From JAPPHA01 sp965242975 (GTDB lineage Bacteria; Pseudomonadota; Alphaproteobacteria; Rhodobacterales; Rhodobacteraceae), in the NCBI GenBank assembly GCA_965242975.1, contig CBDETS010000007.1, positions 2,418,001 through 2,482,000 of the forward strand: 64,000 bases of DNA, read 5' to 3'. How positions within the stretch are numbered: position 1 is the stretch's first letter; every line of letters begins with the position of its first letter. The notes beneath the pieces were generated by a model, which saw only the letters and a program-made list of their open reading frames with translations, ran no database searches and was not told the origin of the DNA. Positions 25,360 through 34,773 of this stretch are shown here, in pieces. The position numbers and the translations under genes were made by a program.

Positions 25360-27441
25360 TTGACCTGGACAGTTGGCGTCGATGTCGGGGGATCCTTTAC
25401 CGATTTCTTTGCCGTCAATGAACATGACGGAAGAACTGCAGTCCACAAGGTGTTGTCGACTCCGCACAACCCGGCACAGGCCGTCATCCAGGGCCTCCGG
25501 GAAATGTGTGACGATCACGGAATCGCGACCGACGCCGTTTCGCGTTTTTCCCACGGGACGACTGTCGGAACCAATGCTCTCATTCAGCGCAAGGGGGCAC
25601 GGGTCGCCGTGGTCACGACGAGCGGCTTTCGGGACCTCCTTGAAATCGGACGCCAGACCCGGCCGAGCATTTTCAGTCTTCAACTCGACTATCCGCCGCC
25701 GCTTGCGCCCCGTAAACTCTGCTTCGAGTTGGATGAGAGGACTGGTCCGGGAGGAGAGAACATCAAGCCGCCGAGTGATGCCGGCATCCTCGAGACGATT
25801 GACCGCGTGCGCACGAGTGAGGTCGATGCCTGCGCGGTCTGCTTCCTGTTCTCATTTGCTTCGGACGCGAACGAAAGACGGTTTTCTGCTGCGTTGCGGG
25901 AGAAGATTCCGGGTCTTTATCTGTCCCTGTCTTCGGACATCTATCCCGAAATCCGCGAGTTCGAACGGTTCTCGACAACGGTTCTGAATGCCTATCTGCA
26001 ACCTGTTTTCGATGAATACCTGACGACACTCGAGACTGTTCTTGGCGAGTTGGTTCCTTCAGCGGTTGTCGGCATCAATCAGTCGAACGGAGGACTGACG
26101 TCGATCGGCACGGGACGCGATTACCCGGTCCGTACAGTCCTTTCCGGCCCCGCCGCTGGTGTTCTCGGGTCGATCCACGTCGCCCGCGCGTCGTCCCTCA
26201 GTAACGTCATCACTCTGGACATGGGTGGAACGAGTGCGGATGTCGGGCTGGTCCGCGAAGGCGAAGCCGATCTGAGCACCAGTCGGGATGTGGCCGGATT
26301 CCCTGTGAAGTTGCCGATGATCGACATACACACCATCGGTGCCGGTGGAGGTTCAGTGGCATGGATTGATCGGGACGGTTTGCTGAAGGTCGGCCCAGTG
26401 AGCGCAGGCGCAGACCCGGGCCCCGCCTGCTACGGCCGGGGAGGGGTCGATCCGACGGTTTCCGATGCAAATGCAGTTCTGGGCCGCCTGGACCCTTCGG
26501 GGCTGTTGGGCGGAAAAATGAAAATCGATCTTGCCTCGGCAAGAAAAGCGATCAGTTCGGTTGCGGAGGCGATCGGCCACACCATCGAGAACACCGCACT
26601 TGGCATTACGGATATCGTTGTTGCGAACATGGTTCGCGCCGTGCGGCGTATCTCGGTGGAACGGGGCTATGACCCACGGGACTACACGCTGATGTCCTTC
26701 GGTGGAGCTGGCGGCCTCCATGCCGCCGAGGTGGGACGCATGCTGGGGATCCGCAGGGTCGTCGTCCCTCATGCTCCGGGCATTCTTTGCGCAACGGGCC
26801 TTGTCGTGGCCGACATGAAGGAAGACCTTGTCCGGTCTACCAGGATTCGCGTCGTGGATGACTGTCGCAGAATGCTGCGACCCGTTCTGAAGGAACTTGC
26901 GAACGATCTCGCAGCCTGGTTCGAAACCGAGAGAATCCCGGTTTGTGACCGGGACCGTCGGGTTGCCCTTGATATGCGCTTTGTCGGCCAGAATCACGAA
27001 CTCCGTGTTCCGCTACCCGACACATCCGCCAATTCCCTTCCGTCCACACCTCGGCTGAAGGACATGTTCGTTTCAGAACACCGACGTTGCTACGGTTACG
27101 CCAATGCAGATGACCAGGTTGAGATCATCAACGTCCGGCTTACCGGTCTCGGCCGGAGACGCCGGCATTTCGCCGGAGAAAGAGATCGGTCGAGGCGCGA
27201 GCCGGAACGCCCGCGCCCGGCGACAGTGCGGCCGATTTACTTTGATGCGGCGGCTGGGTCGCCGGTGGATACGCCAATATTCGACCGCGAGACGCTTGCA
27301 CCGGGTCAGGGATTCACGGGGCCGGCCGTCATCCGGCAACTGGATTCGACCACGCTTCTCGGACACGGCGACTCGCTCAAGGTCGATGAGCATCGGAACC
27401 TGGTCATTGACGTTTTGCAACTGGGGAGACGCCGCCCGTGA
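25360..27441 (+). CDS. hyuA: Hydantoinase/oxoprolinase subunit A
   Basis: 693 residues; ATP-dependent ring-opening amidohydrolase subunit. TTG start with GGGAGG 8 bases upstream. The N-terminal actin-like ATP domain begins TVGVDVGGSFTDFFAV. HGTTVGTNALIQRKG and TLDMGGTSADVGLV are the phosphate motifs, and SFGGAGGLHAAEVGRML is strongly conserved. The C-terminal domain ends with FTGPAVIRQLDSTTLLG. It overlaps hyuB by four bases. Family members act on N-methylhydantoin, 5-oxoproline, or acetone as carboxylase. The adjacent creatinase-like and DMFase-like genes fit a hydantoin or N-methylamide route. Confidence 0.92.
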   Translation: MTWTVGVDVGGSFTDFFAVNEHDGRTAVHKVLSTPHNPAQAVIQGLREMCDDHGIATDAVSRFSHGTTVGTNALIQRKGARVAVVTTSGFRDLLEIGRQTRPSIFSLQLDYPPPLAPRKLCFELDERTGPGGENIKPPSDAGILETIDRVRTSEVDACAVCFLFSFASDANERRFSAALREKIPGLYLSLSSDIYPEIREFERFSTTVLNAYLQPVFDEYLTTLETVLGELVPSAVVGINQSNGGLTSIGTGRDYPVRTVLSGPAAGVLGSIHVARASSLSNVITLDMGGTSADVGLVREGEADLSTSRDVAGFPVKLPMIDIHTIGAGGGSVAWIDRDGLLKVGPVSAGADPGPACYGRGGVDPTVSDANAVLGRLDPSGLLGGKMKIDLASARKAISSVAEAIGHTIENTALGITDIVVANMVRAVRRISVERGYDPRDYTLMSFGGAGGLHAAEVGRMLGIRRVVVPHAPGILCATGLVVADMKEDLVRSTRIRVVDDCRRMLRPVLKELANDLAAWFETERIPVCDRDRRVALDMRFVGQNHELRVPLPDTSANSLPSTPRLKDMFVSEHRRCYGYANADDQVEIINVRLTGLGRRRRHFAGERDRSRREPERPRPATVRPIYFDAAAGSPVDTPIFDRETLAPGQGFTGPAVIRQLDSTTLLGHGDSLKVDEHRNLVIDVLQLGRRRP

Positions 27442-29117
27442 CCGATCTGACAATCGATCCGATCTCCCTCGAGATCATGTTGAATGCCCTGCGGTCGGTT
27501 GCCGACGAAACATACAATGCGCTGACACGCAGTGCATATTCAACGAACATCAAGGAACGGAAGGATCATTCCACGGCGGTCATGGACGCCAGCGGCCGAC
27601 TTGTCGCACAAGCCGAAAACTCCCTTCCCATTCACCTGTCATCCATGGCCGGTCTCATGCGGGCACTGCTCGACAAGTATCCTGCCGGAGAGATTCGCGA
27701 GGGTGACATATTTGTATCGAACGACCCCCATGTCGCCGGGGGCTCGCACCTGCCTGACATCAATCTGGCAATGCCGGTATTCGTGAACGGTCGATGTCTC
27801 GCCTTCGTTTGCAATATCGCCCACCATGCGGATGTTGGCGGCATGGTCCCGGGATCCGTGGCGGGCGGGATGACGGAGATCTATCAGGAAGGGCTGCGCA
27901 TACCTGCGGTCAAGCTCTTCGACCGGGGAGTGCTGGTCCGCGACATTTTCGAAATCCTGTTGCTGAATGTTCGCGTTCCCGACGAACGTCGGGGCGATTA
28001 CAACGCCCAGATTGCGGCATGCAGGCTGGGCGAACGGAGAATGCAGGAACTCGCCGCCCGTCACGGCCCCGAATCCCTCGAAGCAGCGTTTGGCGAAATA
28101 ATCCTGCGAACAGAAAATAGATTGCGTCGCGCGATCAGCGAGATGCCGGATGGAACCTACAGTTTCGAGGACATGATGGATGATGACGGTTGCGAGAACT
28201 ACGATATCGTCATCCGTGTCACGGTTCGGATCGAGGGCAGCAGGATCTCGTTCGACTTCGCCGGGACCGCCCCACAAACCGCAGGCAACATCAACGCACC
28301 TTTCAATGCCAGCCATGCGACACTGTGTTATGTCCTGAAGGCGCTTGTCGATCCGGATGTGCCGAACAACGAAGGTGTGCTCAACGTTTGCGAAATGGTC
28401 GCCGAACCCGGGACTCTTGTGAACTGCATAGCCCCTGCGCCCTGTGCGGCGCGCGCGAACACCTGCCAGCGCGTTGTCGACGTTGTCATCGGTGCGCTGA
28501 AAGATGCCATGCCGGAGGCGGTGGTCGCGGCGTCCAACGGCGCCAATACCGCTGCCGTCTATTCGGGTACCCGTCCGGATTCGGGGGAACCGTATGTCTA
28601 CCTGGAGACCATTGGTGGCGGGTTCGGCGGTCGTGCCGCCAAGGACGGAACCGATGGCGTACAGGTCCATTCCACCAACACGTCGAACCTGCCAATAGAG
28701 GTCCTGGAGACCGAATATCCCCTGAGGGTCAGCCGCTATGAACTCGTGCAGGATTCTGGCGGTGCCGGTGAGAACCGGGGTGGCTTGGCAATCCGGCGGG
28801 ACGTGGCGCCGATCGGCCATGTCTGCACGTTCAGCGGACAGGGGGAAAGATTCCGGCACGCGCCGTGGGGGCTCTTTGGAGGCTCGCCGGGAAGAACCGG
28901 GCGCTTTGCACTTGTCCGGGGCGATGGCACGGAGTCGCGCCTTTCGGGAAAACCGATGTCGGTCGAAATTCCACCCGGCGTGAACATTTCTGCGCAGACC
29001 GCCGGTGGCGGAGGCTATGGTACTCCGGAGAAGCGCGGTGCCGATCGTTGCCGTGAGGATCTCGACAGTGGAAAGTTCACTCCGGAGTTCATGAAGCGAC
29101 ACTACGGAATCCATTGA
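27438..29117 (+). CDS. hyuB: Hydantoinase/oxoprolinase subunit B
   Basis: 559 residues, GTG start overlapping the hyuA stop. Typical pattern: the N-terminal IDPISLEIMLNALRSVADE, SNDPHVAGGSHLPDIN, FDFAGTAPQTAGNINAP and the C-terminal GGGFGGRAAKDGTDGVQVH. Forms the active enzyme with HyuA. Convergent with the leftward M24 gene, 119 bases apart. Confidence 0.92.
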   Translation: MTDLTIDPISLEIMLNALRSVADETYNALTRSAYSTNIKERKDHSTAVMDASGRLVAQAENSLPIHLSSMAGLMRALLDKYPAGEIREGDIFVSNDPHVAGGSHLPDINLAMPVFVNGRCLAFVCNIAHHADVGGMVPGSVAGGMTEIYQEGLRIPAVKLFDRGVLVRDIFEILLLNVRVPDERRGDYNAQIAACRLGERRMQELAARHGPESLEAAFGEIILRTENRLRRAISEMPDGTYSFEDMMDDDGCENYDIVIRVTVRIEGSRISFDFAGTAPQTAGNINAPFNASHATLCYVLKALVDPDVPNNEGVLNVCEMVAEPGTLVNCIAPAPCAARANTCQRVVDVVIGALKDAMPEAVVAASNGANTAAVYSGTRPDSGEPYVYLETIGGGFGGRAAKDGTDGVQVHSTNTSNLPIEVLETEYPLRVSRYELVQDSGGAGENRGGLAIRRDVAPIGHVCTFSGQGERFRHAPWGLFGGSPGRTGRFALVRGDGTESRLSGKPMSVEIPPGVNISAQTAGGGGYGTPEKRGADRCREDLDSGKFTPEFMKRHYGIH

Positions 29118-29236
29118 CGTTCGGCCGGGACGCATTCGCGATCGCAGCCGGCTCTTCCAACAACGAGGCCAGGCATCAGCGGAGATTCAAGAGGGCAGTA
29201 CTCCGCGCTTGTCCCCGTTGCTGGTAGCCAGGGTAA

Positions 29237-30430
29237 TCAGAACGGAATCATCGGTGTTGTGGTCAGGAGTTCAATTCCGTCCCGGCCAACGATCACGTTC
29301 TGTTCGAAGCCTGCGGTTCCGATGCCGTCCTTAGCGATGAACGCCTCGATGCCAAGTACGGTGTTCGCCGCGATCACCGCTCCAAGGTGATCATGGACGG
29401 TGCTCAGGTAGGGGGGCGTCTCGAAATAGAGTCCGTTCGGGTGCCCGTAGAACGGATATTGTGCCGAGGCGCCACCGCCATCCGATCCGATTTCCGACAC
29501 GAGGCGGTCGCCGAGTTCCGCGATCTCCCTATACGAAAGCCCGGGACGCACGGCCTCACACAGTGATTCGACGACGGCCACACAATCTTCGATCAGTGTT
29601 CTTTGTTCGGGGCTGGGCTGGTTGCCGACGACGGCGGTCCGGCCGGGGTCGAAATAGTATCCCTGAAAGATGGGTCCGATGATGAACGCTCGTACGAGGT
29701 CGCCGCGCTTCGGGACCAGGGTGGAATATCCCGTGAAGGGATCGCTGCACGTATATGCTGTCAGCTTCCCGTGACAGCAGACGATCTTGTGGTAGGTCCC
29801 GCCCCTGCGGACCAGTTCGGCGACCGCTTTCCCGGCAGCTTCGGCTTCGCTGTCCCCGGCAATCAGCCGTTCCATCAGTATGTTCATTGCGGGATTGACG
29901 ATGGCGGCGGCCTCCCTGAAACAGTCCAATTCCCGGTTGGTCTTGATGAATCTTATCGACCGTACGAGATCGTCGACGATCTGCCAGGTGAATCGCGGGT
30001 TCGCAGCCGTGAGACGCTGCCATTGCGCAACCGGAAAGAAGTCCGAACCCGAAAACGCGACCGGGTCGACGACCTTGCGGTCCTTGAGGGACGTGATGAT
30101 GCTGGTGACCGGATCGGGGTGGTTGCGGATGCAATCGGTTGCCAGCAGTTCGGGGCGCAGCTCGGGATCGTCGACATGCAGTTCCGGCGGCTCGCCGGGC
30201 TGCAGGAGGACGGCGCAGAATGTCCGTGCCCGGTGTGGGCCGGTGTCAACGCCCTGGCCCGTTGTGTGTGAGAAATAGTTTGTCAGGTAGATGATATCTC
30301 CGGCGCGGTCGAAGGACGCGCTGGTCTTGCCCCACACAACCGCGACCTCGATACCACGGCGCTTCATTTCGTTTTCGACGCGAGACCATCTCAACTGATA
30401 TTCCTCGATCGGGAAGTAGCGGGCAACCAT
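29237..30430 (-). CDS. M24-family creatinase/aminopeptidase P-like protein
   Basis: 397 residues with the pita-bread fold. The second metal Asp (GYYFDPGRTAVVG), the His in YGHPNGLYFETPPY and two Glu (LGIEAFIA and GFEQNVIVG) are present, but the first Asp expected about 11 residues before FDPGRT is not (AFIIGPIF). A missing metal site is the hallmark of creatinase, which splits creatine without metal, so an amidinohydrolase or other C-N hydrolase is plausible. Start ATG 30430 overlaps the stop of the preceding gene (TGATG); a GTG at 30433 is the alternative. Last gene of the DMFase-like operon. Confidence 0.82.
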   Translation of the reverse strand: MVARYFPIEEYQLRWSRVENEMKRRGIEVAVVWGKTSASFDRAGDIIYLTNYFSHTTGQGVDTGPHRARTFCAVLLQPGEPPELHVDDPELRPELLATDCIRNHPDPVTSIITSLKDRKVVDPVAFSGSDFFPVAQWQRLTAANPRFTWQIVDDLVRSIRFIKTNRELDCFREAAAIVNPAMNILMERLIAGDSEAEAAGKAVAELVRRGGTYHKIVCCHGKLTAYTCSDPFTGYSTLVPKRGDLVRAFIIGPIFQGYYFDPGRTAVVGNQPSPEQRTLIEDCVAVVESLCEAVRPGLSYREIAELGDRLVSEIGSDGGGASAQYPFYGHPNGLYFETPPYLSTVHDHLGAVIAANTVLGIEAFIAKDGIGTAGFEQNVIVGRDGIELLTTTPMIPF

Positions 30431-32658
30431 CACTCGGTTTCCGGATGTGGTTTCAGGAATTGCCGCAGGATATTGCCGGTAATCCGGGCGACATTGTTGT
30501 CGAATCCGTCATGGGAGAGTGACGTGATCCATGTGATCGAACCCACGGAAAACACTGCCCCGCCGTCAGGCGTTTCGAAATACACCATGTCGGCGCGAAC
30601 GAAACCGTGTTGGGAGCCATCGGTTCCCCGGGTTGCAATCGGGTACTCCTCGCAGCTCAGGATTCCGTCGATTCCCACGTTTTCGGATGAAGCAAGGACG
30701 ACGCTGTTGGGCGGAGATCCGAGATCGGGGTCCCAGCGATCGATTTCGATCCCCGCTGCACCACCACCACGGCGGCCGAAATTCCCGATCACCTCGTCTG
30801 GCTCGACTCCTTCAAAAATAAAGGCGAACTTCGGGTCACGGCTTGCCGAAGTCCTTCTGTAGTATGTTGACCGGGCGAACATGGTCGACGAATACCCGAC
30901 ACCGACAAGCCTCTGCGGCGCCCGGCCACAGGTGCGCCACAGGCCGCCGGGCTCGCCCGTGAACAGCATGTGATCCTCTCCGGGTTCACCTTCCCAGGCG
31001 CGCACGCCCGTTGCGCCCTTGCGGCATTCCAGGATGCCTGGGAAGCTGTCATGAAATGCGGCGCGCCAATAAAACCCGTTACCGCCGAGATAGAGGTGTC
31101 GACCGCCATTCTGCTGGTAGCTGTCGATGGCGTCCCACATTTTCGTTGACGTGTATTCGGGATGGGAAAGGGTGATGATCGCCCTGTAGCCCGAAATCGT
31201 GTCGATGCCCCTCGCATGAATATCCTCGTCCGTGATGATGTCGTACGGTTGGCCGATATGCTCGAGCCACGCCAGCAGATGGGTGTCGTTGATGTAATTG
31301 AACGTATAGGGTCCCGGTCGCATGGTAAGCATGGGCCGCAGGCGGCTGCTGTAGCAGACACCGCTGCCGTCCAGGTGATGGTCATAGGTCGAATGACCCA
31401 GGTCGCGATTCTCATGGAGGTGAAGTTCGTACGGGCTGATCTGGTTGACGCTCTCGGACATCACCTCTGAGCCGACCATGTCGACCTTCACATGGGTATT
31501 GGCGTAGGCAAGATAGGTCGCGGTGCAGGCGATCACCGCCACATCCGCAGTCCGTTCACCAGCACGCGGTCGCACGAAGAACGGGATGTGGTCCCGGTCG
31601 CCGTCATCCGTTTCCAGGATGGCGGCGTAGAAACCGCTCCGGCAGTCGTGCGGTACGCTCCATGTGAAGTCGGTTTCCCAGCCGCAATCGTAGATGTCGT
31701 CCGAATGAAAGTGAATGGCACCGTACTGTTCCGGCGCGCTTTTCCAGCTCAGGACCGACGAGTCCCAGCCGTGTCCGGTCATTGCCCGTGTTGGCATGTT
31801 GATCGTGCGACCATGGGCACCATTGCCGGAAACGTCCTCGATCCGGTCGGAGGCCATCTGCCTGGAGAAATCCCAGCTTGCGTGAGTCCTGGCCGGGACC
31901 GGGGAACCGCCGGACGATCGGAACCAGGCTTCGATTTCATCGATTTCCAGGACGTTTCCGAAAACGGTCGGCCGTTCGATCTTCCCGTCGAAGAACCTGC
32001 AGGCGCCGGTTGCGCTGGTGCTGGTGGCGGCGATGAGAAATGGGATTCCGGCGGCGGGAACTGCCGGGTCCCCGTACAAAGCCATCGAGGCACTCGCGAC
32101 ACGGGGGATTCCCGGAATCGCACGCATCGCGACCTGGCCGATGCCAGCGGTGCCGGCATCGAAGTCCACGTACGCCGTTACGAGGTACCAACGCCGACGC
32201 AGCAATGGCACGCTGCTGCTGACCTTTCCACATCCGCCGATCTCCAAAGTCAGCGAACCATCCGCGCCCAGACCCAACTGCCACCCATATGCCGTGGCAT
32301 CGTCCCGGTGGCTCAGAATCGTCTGGTCCCTCCGCCCCGGAAGCGTCGGCCAGACGAGGACGGCAACCGTGAATCTTCGCCCAAGGGACAGACGGTCCGA
32401 ATCGTCGATCCTGGCATAGGATCCCGGATAGAGGGGCTGGAACCTTCCCTTGATCGGGTCAGGACGAATGCACTCGACGGGTTCAACACGATAGCCGGGA
32501 CCGAGGGGATCAAGGTCCGCGCAAATCACGCGTCCAATGCGGGCGCGGTAACTGTCAACGCCGTCGCAGCTGACCTTGAAGGCAATCGTGGATCCGGGGG
32601 AGGCGTGCCAGTTGTCGCAATAGCCGAGCATGCGAATCCCTGACGAGAGTTTTTTCAT
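30430..32658 (-). CDS. N,N-dimethylformamidase-like large subunit
   Basis: 742 residues, matching DmfA2-type large subunits. The N-terminal part contains a LamG-like beta-sandwich (about residues 90-270, FTVAVLVWPTLPGRRDQTIL). The catalytic half starts near FIPFFVRPRAGE-type sequence (HIPFFVRPRAGERTADVAV). Candidate mononuclear iron ligands are Tyr in ATYLAYANTH, Tyr in GSGVCYSSRLRPM and Glu in VRAWEGEPGED, by analogy with the Tyr-Tyr-Glu site reported for DMFase; this assignment is tentative. Starts 1 base after the small-subunit stop. Expected to hydrolyse an N-substituted formamide or similar amide; cytosolic. Confidence 0.87.
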   Translation of the reverse strand: MKKLSSGIRMLGYCDNWHASPGSTIAFKVSCDGVDSYRARIGRVICADLDPLGPGYRVEPVECIRPDPIKGRFQPLYPGSYARIDDSDRLSLGRRFTVAVLVWPTLPGRRDQTILSHRDDATAYGWQLGLGADGSLTLEIGGCGKVSSSVPLLRRRWYLVTAYVDFDAGTAGIGQVAMRAIPGIPRVASASMALYGDPAVPAAGIPFLIAATSTSATGACRFFDGKIERPTVFGNVLEIDEIEAWFRSSGGSPVPARTHASWDFSRQMASDRIEDVSGNGAHGRTINMPTRAMTGHGWDSSVLSWKSAPEQYGAIHFHSDDIYDCGWETDFTWSVPHDCRSGFYAAILETDDGDRDHIPFFVRPRAGERTADVAVIACTATYLAYANTHVKVDMVGSEVMSESVNQISPYELHLHENRDLGHSTYDHHLDGSGVCYSSRLRPMLTMRPGPYTFNYINDTHLLAWLEHIGQPYDIITDEDIHARGIDTISGYRAIITLSHPEYTSTKMWDAIDSYQQNGGRHLYLGGNGFYWRAAFHDSFPGILECRKGATGVRAWEGEPGEDHMLFTGEPGGLWRTCGRAPQRLVGVGYSSTMFARSTYYRRTSASRDPKFAFIFEGVEPDEVIGNFGRRGGGAAGIEIDRWDPDLGSPPNSVVLASSENVGIDGILSCEEYPIATRGTDGSQHGFVRADMVYFETPDGGAVFSVGSITWITSLSHDGFDNNVARITGNILRQFLKPHPETE

Positions 32659-32659
32659 G

Positions 32660-32986
32660 CTACAATTCCAGTACGGTCCCGGTCAGATCCCGCCAGCGCA
32701 GTTCGAACACTGCCCATTCAGCCTCGTCGAGATTATCGAAAATGCGGTTGTCGACTGCTTCGACCGGTTGGTTGCGTTCGTTGATTCGGCCGATTCTCCA
32801 TGTCCGGAACGGTTCGACGATTACGATGACATACTTGCCGCGTATCGGCGTGGCCCTCATCCGGTGCAGGAGACGGCGGAGTTCCTCGCTATGCGGCCCC
32901 CGAATCCTGGCGCGAAATTCCCGCGCCAGATCGGTGCGGTCGGGATCAACGGGGTAGATGGCGGCCTCTTCCCAATAACGGTACAT
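32660..32986 (-). CDS. N,N-dimethylformamidase-like small subunit
   Basis: 108 residues, ATG 32986, directly before the large-subunit gene. The layout resembles the DMFase alpha subunit: a helical N-terminus (EEAAIYPVDPDRTDLAREF), a central RGKYVIVIVEPFRTWRIGRI segment matching the subunit's GKYYIYTERE-like strand, and a C-terminal helix (DEAEWAVFELRW). It probably stabilises the large subunit. Assignment rests mainly on gene order and this segment. Confidence 0.75.
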   Translation of the reverse strand: MYRYWEEAAIYPVDPDRTDLAREFRARIRGPHSEELRRLLHRMRATPIRGKYVIVIVEPFRTWRIGRINERNQPVEAVDNRIFDNLDEAEWAVFELRWRDLTGTVLEL

Positions 32987-33021
32987 GATGTTGCTCCGGA
33001 ATTCGGCAGGCCCAGGAGGCG

Positions 33022-34059
33022 CTACTCCATCGTCGTGTGTCTCTCGCCGCTGTCGTGGAACTTGTGGACGTGGGTATGCGACACCGTACCGCATTCCAGT
33101 CGACTCTGACGCCGATGCCTGGTGGGAGGCATCCCGAACTCGTTGCGGTAGGAACGCGAAAAGTGTGCGAGAGACCCGAAGCCCGAAGCCACTGCGACCT
33201 CGGTAATGCTCATGTCCGACTGGACCAGGAGCCTGCGCGCCAGCTTCAGACGTGCGCGGACGTAATACTGGGTGGGAGACGTGTTGAGGTAGGTCTTGAA
33301 CAACCGCTGCATCTGCTTGCCGGAAATGCCGATTGAATTGGTCAGGTCGCTCAGCGGCACCGGTTCCTCGAGGTTGGACTCCATCATGTCGATCGCTTTG
33401 GCCAACGCTGAATGCGCTACACGCGGATACCTTGAACCCATGGGTTGCGGGCTCATGGACGGACGAACCTTTTCGAGAATGTACTGGTCCGAAACGGCGA
33501 TGGCTATCGATGCGCCGAAATGCGCGAAGACCAGATGCAGAGCGAGGTCGACGACTGCGGCGCCTCCGGCACAGGTGATGATTCCCCGGTCGACTTCGAA
33601 CAGTGTGCTGCAAATGTTGATTCTCGGATACAACTCGCGCAATGTGTCGAGATACTCCCAATGGATGGTTGCACGCCGGCCGTCGAGCATGCCGAGCTTG
33701 GCAAGGATCAGGCTCGCTGAGCCGAGCGCCGTCAATACACTGCCGCTTCGGTAGAGTCGGCGAATCCAGTTCGCCAGCGCAAGGTGTACGTCATATTGGG
33801 GATCGTTTCCGGTGACGAGAACAACATTGGTCAGGGTGCTGCAATCCCGGATCGAAAGATCAATCTTGAATTCCATTTCGCTGTTCGACGTCACGGGCCC
33901 ACCGTCTATCGAAAGCAACGTCCATTCGAAAAGATTCCGATCCGCGACGCGGTTTGCGATACGCATCACTTCGACAAAGGACACGAAAGGCACGAGTGAA
34001 AAGCGTTCGTCGAGGAAGAACCCGACGCGGACAGGCTGGTCCACTTCGTCATGTTTCAA
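33022..34059 (-). CDS. GlxA-type AraC regulator (DJ-1/PfpI-like plus HTH)
   Basis: About 345 residues. The N-terminal class I glutamine amidotransferase-like sensor domain (RVGFFLDERFSLVPFVSFVE, and GIITCAGGAAVVDLALHLV) is followed by an AraC DNA-binding domain with two HTHs (LTNSIGISGKQMQRLFKTYL, MSITEVAVASGFGSLAHFSR). The frame is open to ATG 34137, but that would overlap the upstream gene by 82 bases; TTG 34059 overlaps its stop as TTGA and is preferred. GlxA-type proteins control choline, carnitine and N-methyl amine catabolism in other bacteria, consistent with the adjacent amidase genes. Confidence 0.85.
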   Translation of the reverse strand: MKHDEVDQPVRVGFFLDERFSLVPFVSFVEVMRIANRVADRNLFEWTLLSIDGGPVTSNSEMEFKIDLSIRDCSTLTNVVLVTGNDPQYDVHLALANWIRRLYRSGSVLTALGSASLILAKLGMLDGRRATIHWEYLDTLRELYPRINICSTLFEVDRGIITCAGGAAVVDLALHLVFAHFGASIAIAVSDQYILEKVRPSMSPQPMGSRYPRVAHSALAKAIDMMESNLEEPVPLSDLTNSIGISGKQMQRLFKTYLNTSPTQYYVRARLKLARRLLVQSDMSITEVAVASGFGSLAHFSRSYRNEFGMPPTRHRRQSRLECGTVSHTHVHKFHDSGERHTTME

Positions 34060-34400
34060 CAATGATCGGGTTTCCCGTTGTCGTCGCGATGCCGCTCGAA
34101 TTCCCGTGACGCCAGAAGCGGATAGTCGAACGGGCACGGTGGTTCACCATCGACGTACATAGGTGCAAATGCATCCGTGATACCCTGGATATCGGAAGTA
34201 CGGTCTTTCCAGGCGCGGTAGGCGCTCTCGGAAGAAAAAACCGTCACCGCGATTCGCGCCTCGCCTTCCCCCATCAGCTGCATGGCGAGGCAATCCGGTT
34301 CGTGCTCCATGGTCCTGAAGACGAGGTCCTTGAAAAGCTTGACGGATTCCTCCGCAAACTCAGCCTTGCACCGCCAGTGGGAGGTTCGAATGTACATCAT
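34056..34400 (-). CDS. Small ABM-like (dimeric alpha/beta barrel) protein
   Basis: 114 residues from one of two adjacent ATGs (34400/34397, MMYIRTSHWRCK). The strand-helix pattern (FAEESVKLFKDLVFRTMEHE, ARIAVTVFSSESAYRAWKDR) resembles the antibiotic biosynthesis monooxygenase/stress-responsive barrel fold, but function is unknown. It heads the leftward operon of regulator, amidase subunits and M24 protein. Confidence 0.55.
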   Translation of the reverse strand: MMYIRTSHWRCKAEFAEESVKLFKDLVFRTMEHEPDCLAMQLMGEGEARIAVTVFSSESAYRAWKDRTSDIQGITDAFAPMYVDGEPPCPFDYPLLASREFERHRDDNGKPDHC

Positions 34401-34773
34401 CGCATTCCATGCTGTTCTGCCGCCAAGTCGGGATGCCGGCCCCTCGCGGACCTCCACCATGGAAGGAGTGCCCCCGACTTCGCAAACAGCCGGGCGTGCA
34501 GGTGAACTGCGGCACGCTGGAGCGGGAGTCCGAGGTCGATGACCCCTCCCGCTTTGTAACTTTGTCCATTTGGCACTGTCCCCGGTTGCCGGATCCGCCG
34601 TCCCCGCGTGCCCCTGACATTCACACCATTATCAGCCGTCAAAAGGGAAATGGCCGGTCTCAGATCAACACATGGGTCCCTCGGGGTCGAGAATGGAGCA
34701 GGCATGACGTTCCAATATGATGTGTTTGGCCGTTGACTTGATCCGAAAAGACAAAACACTTCACAGCGGTTCG

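Noticed and set aside
27639..29135. 498-residue open frame on the minus strand antisense to hyuB
   Set aside because: It mirrors a clear HyuB coding sequence, has no family pattern, and is a typical shadow frame in GC-rich DNA.
31492..32643. 383-residue + strand frame opposite the DMFase-like large subunit
   Set aside because: Gly/Arg-rich translation without motifs; the minus-strand gene is well supported.
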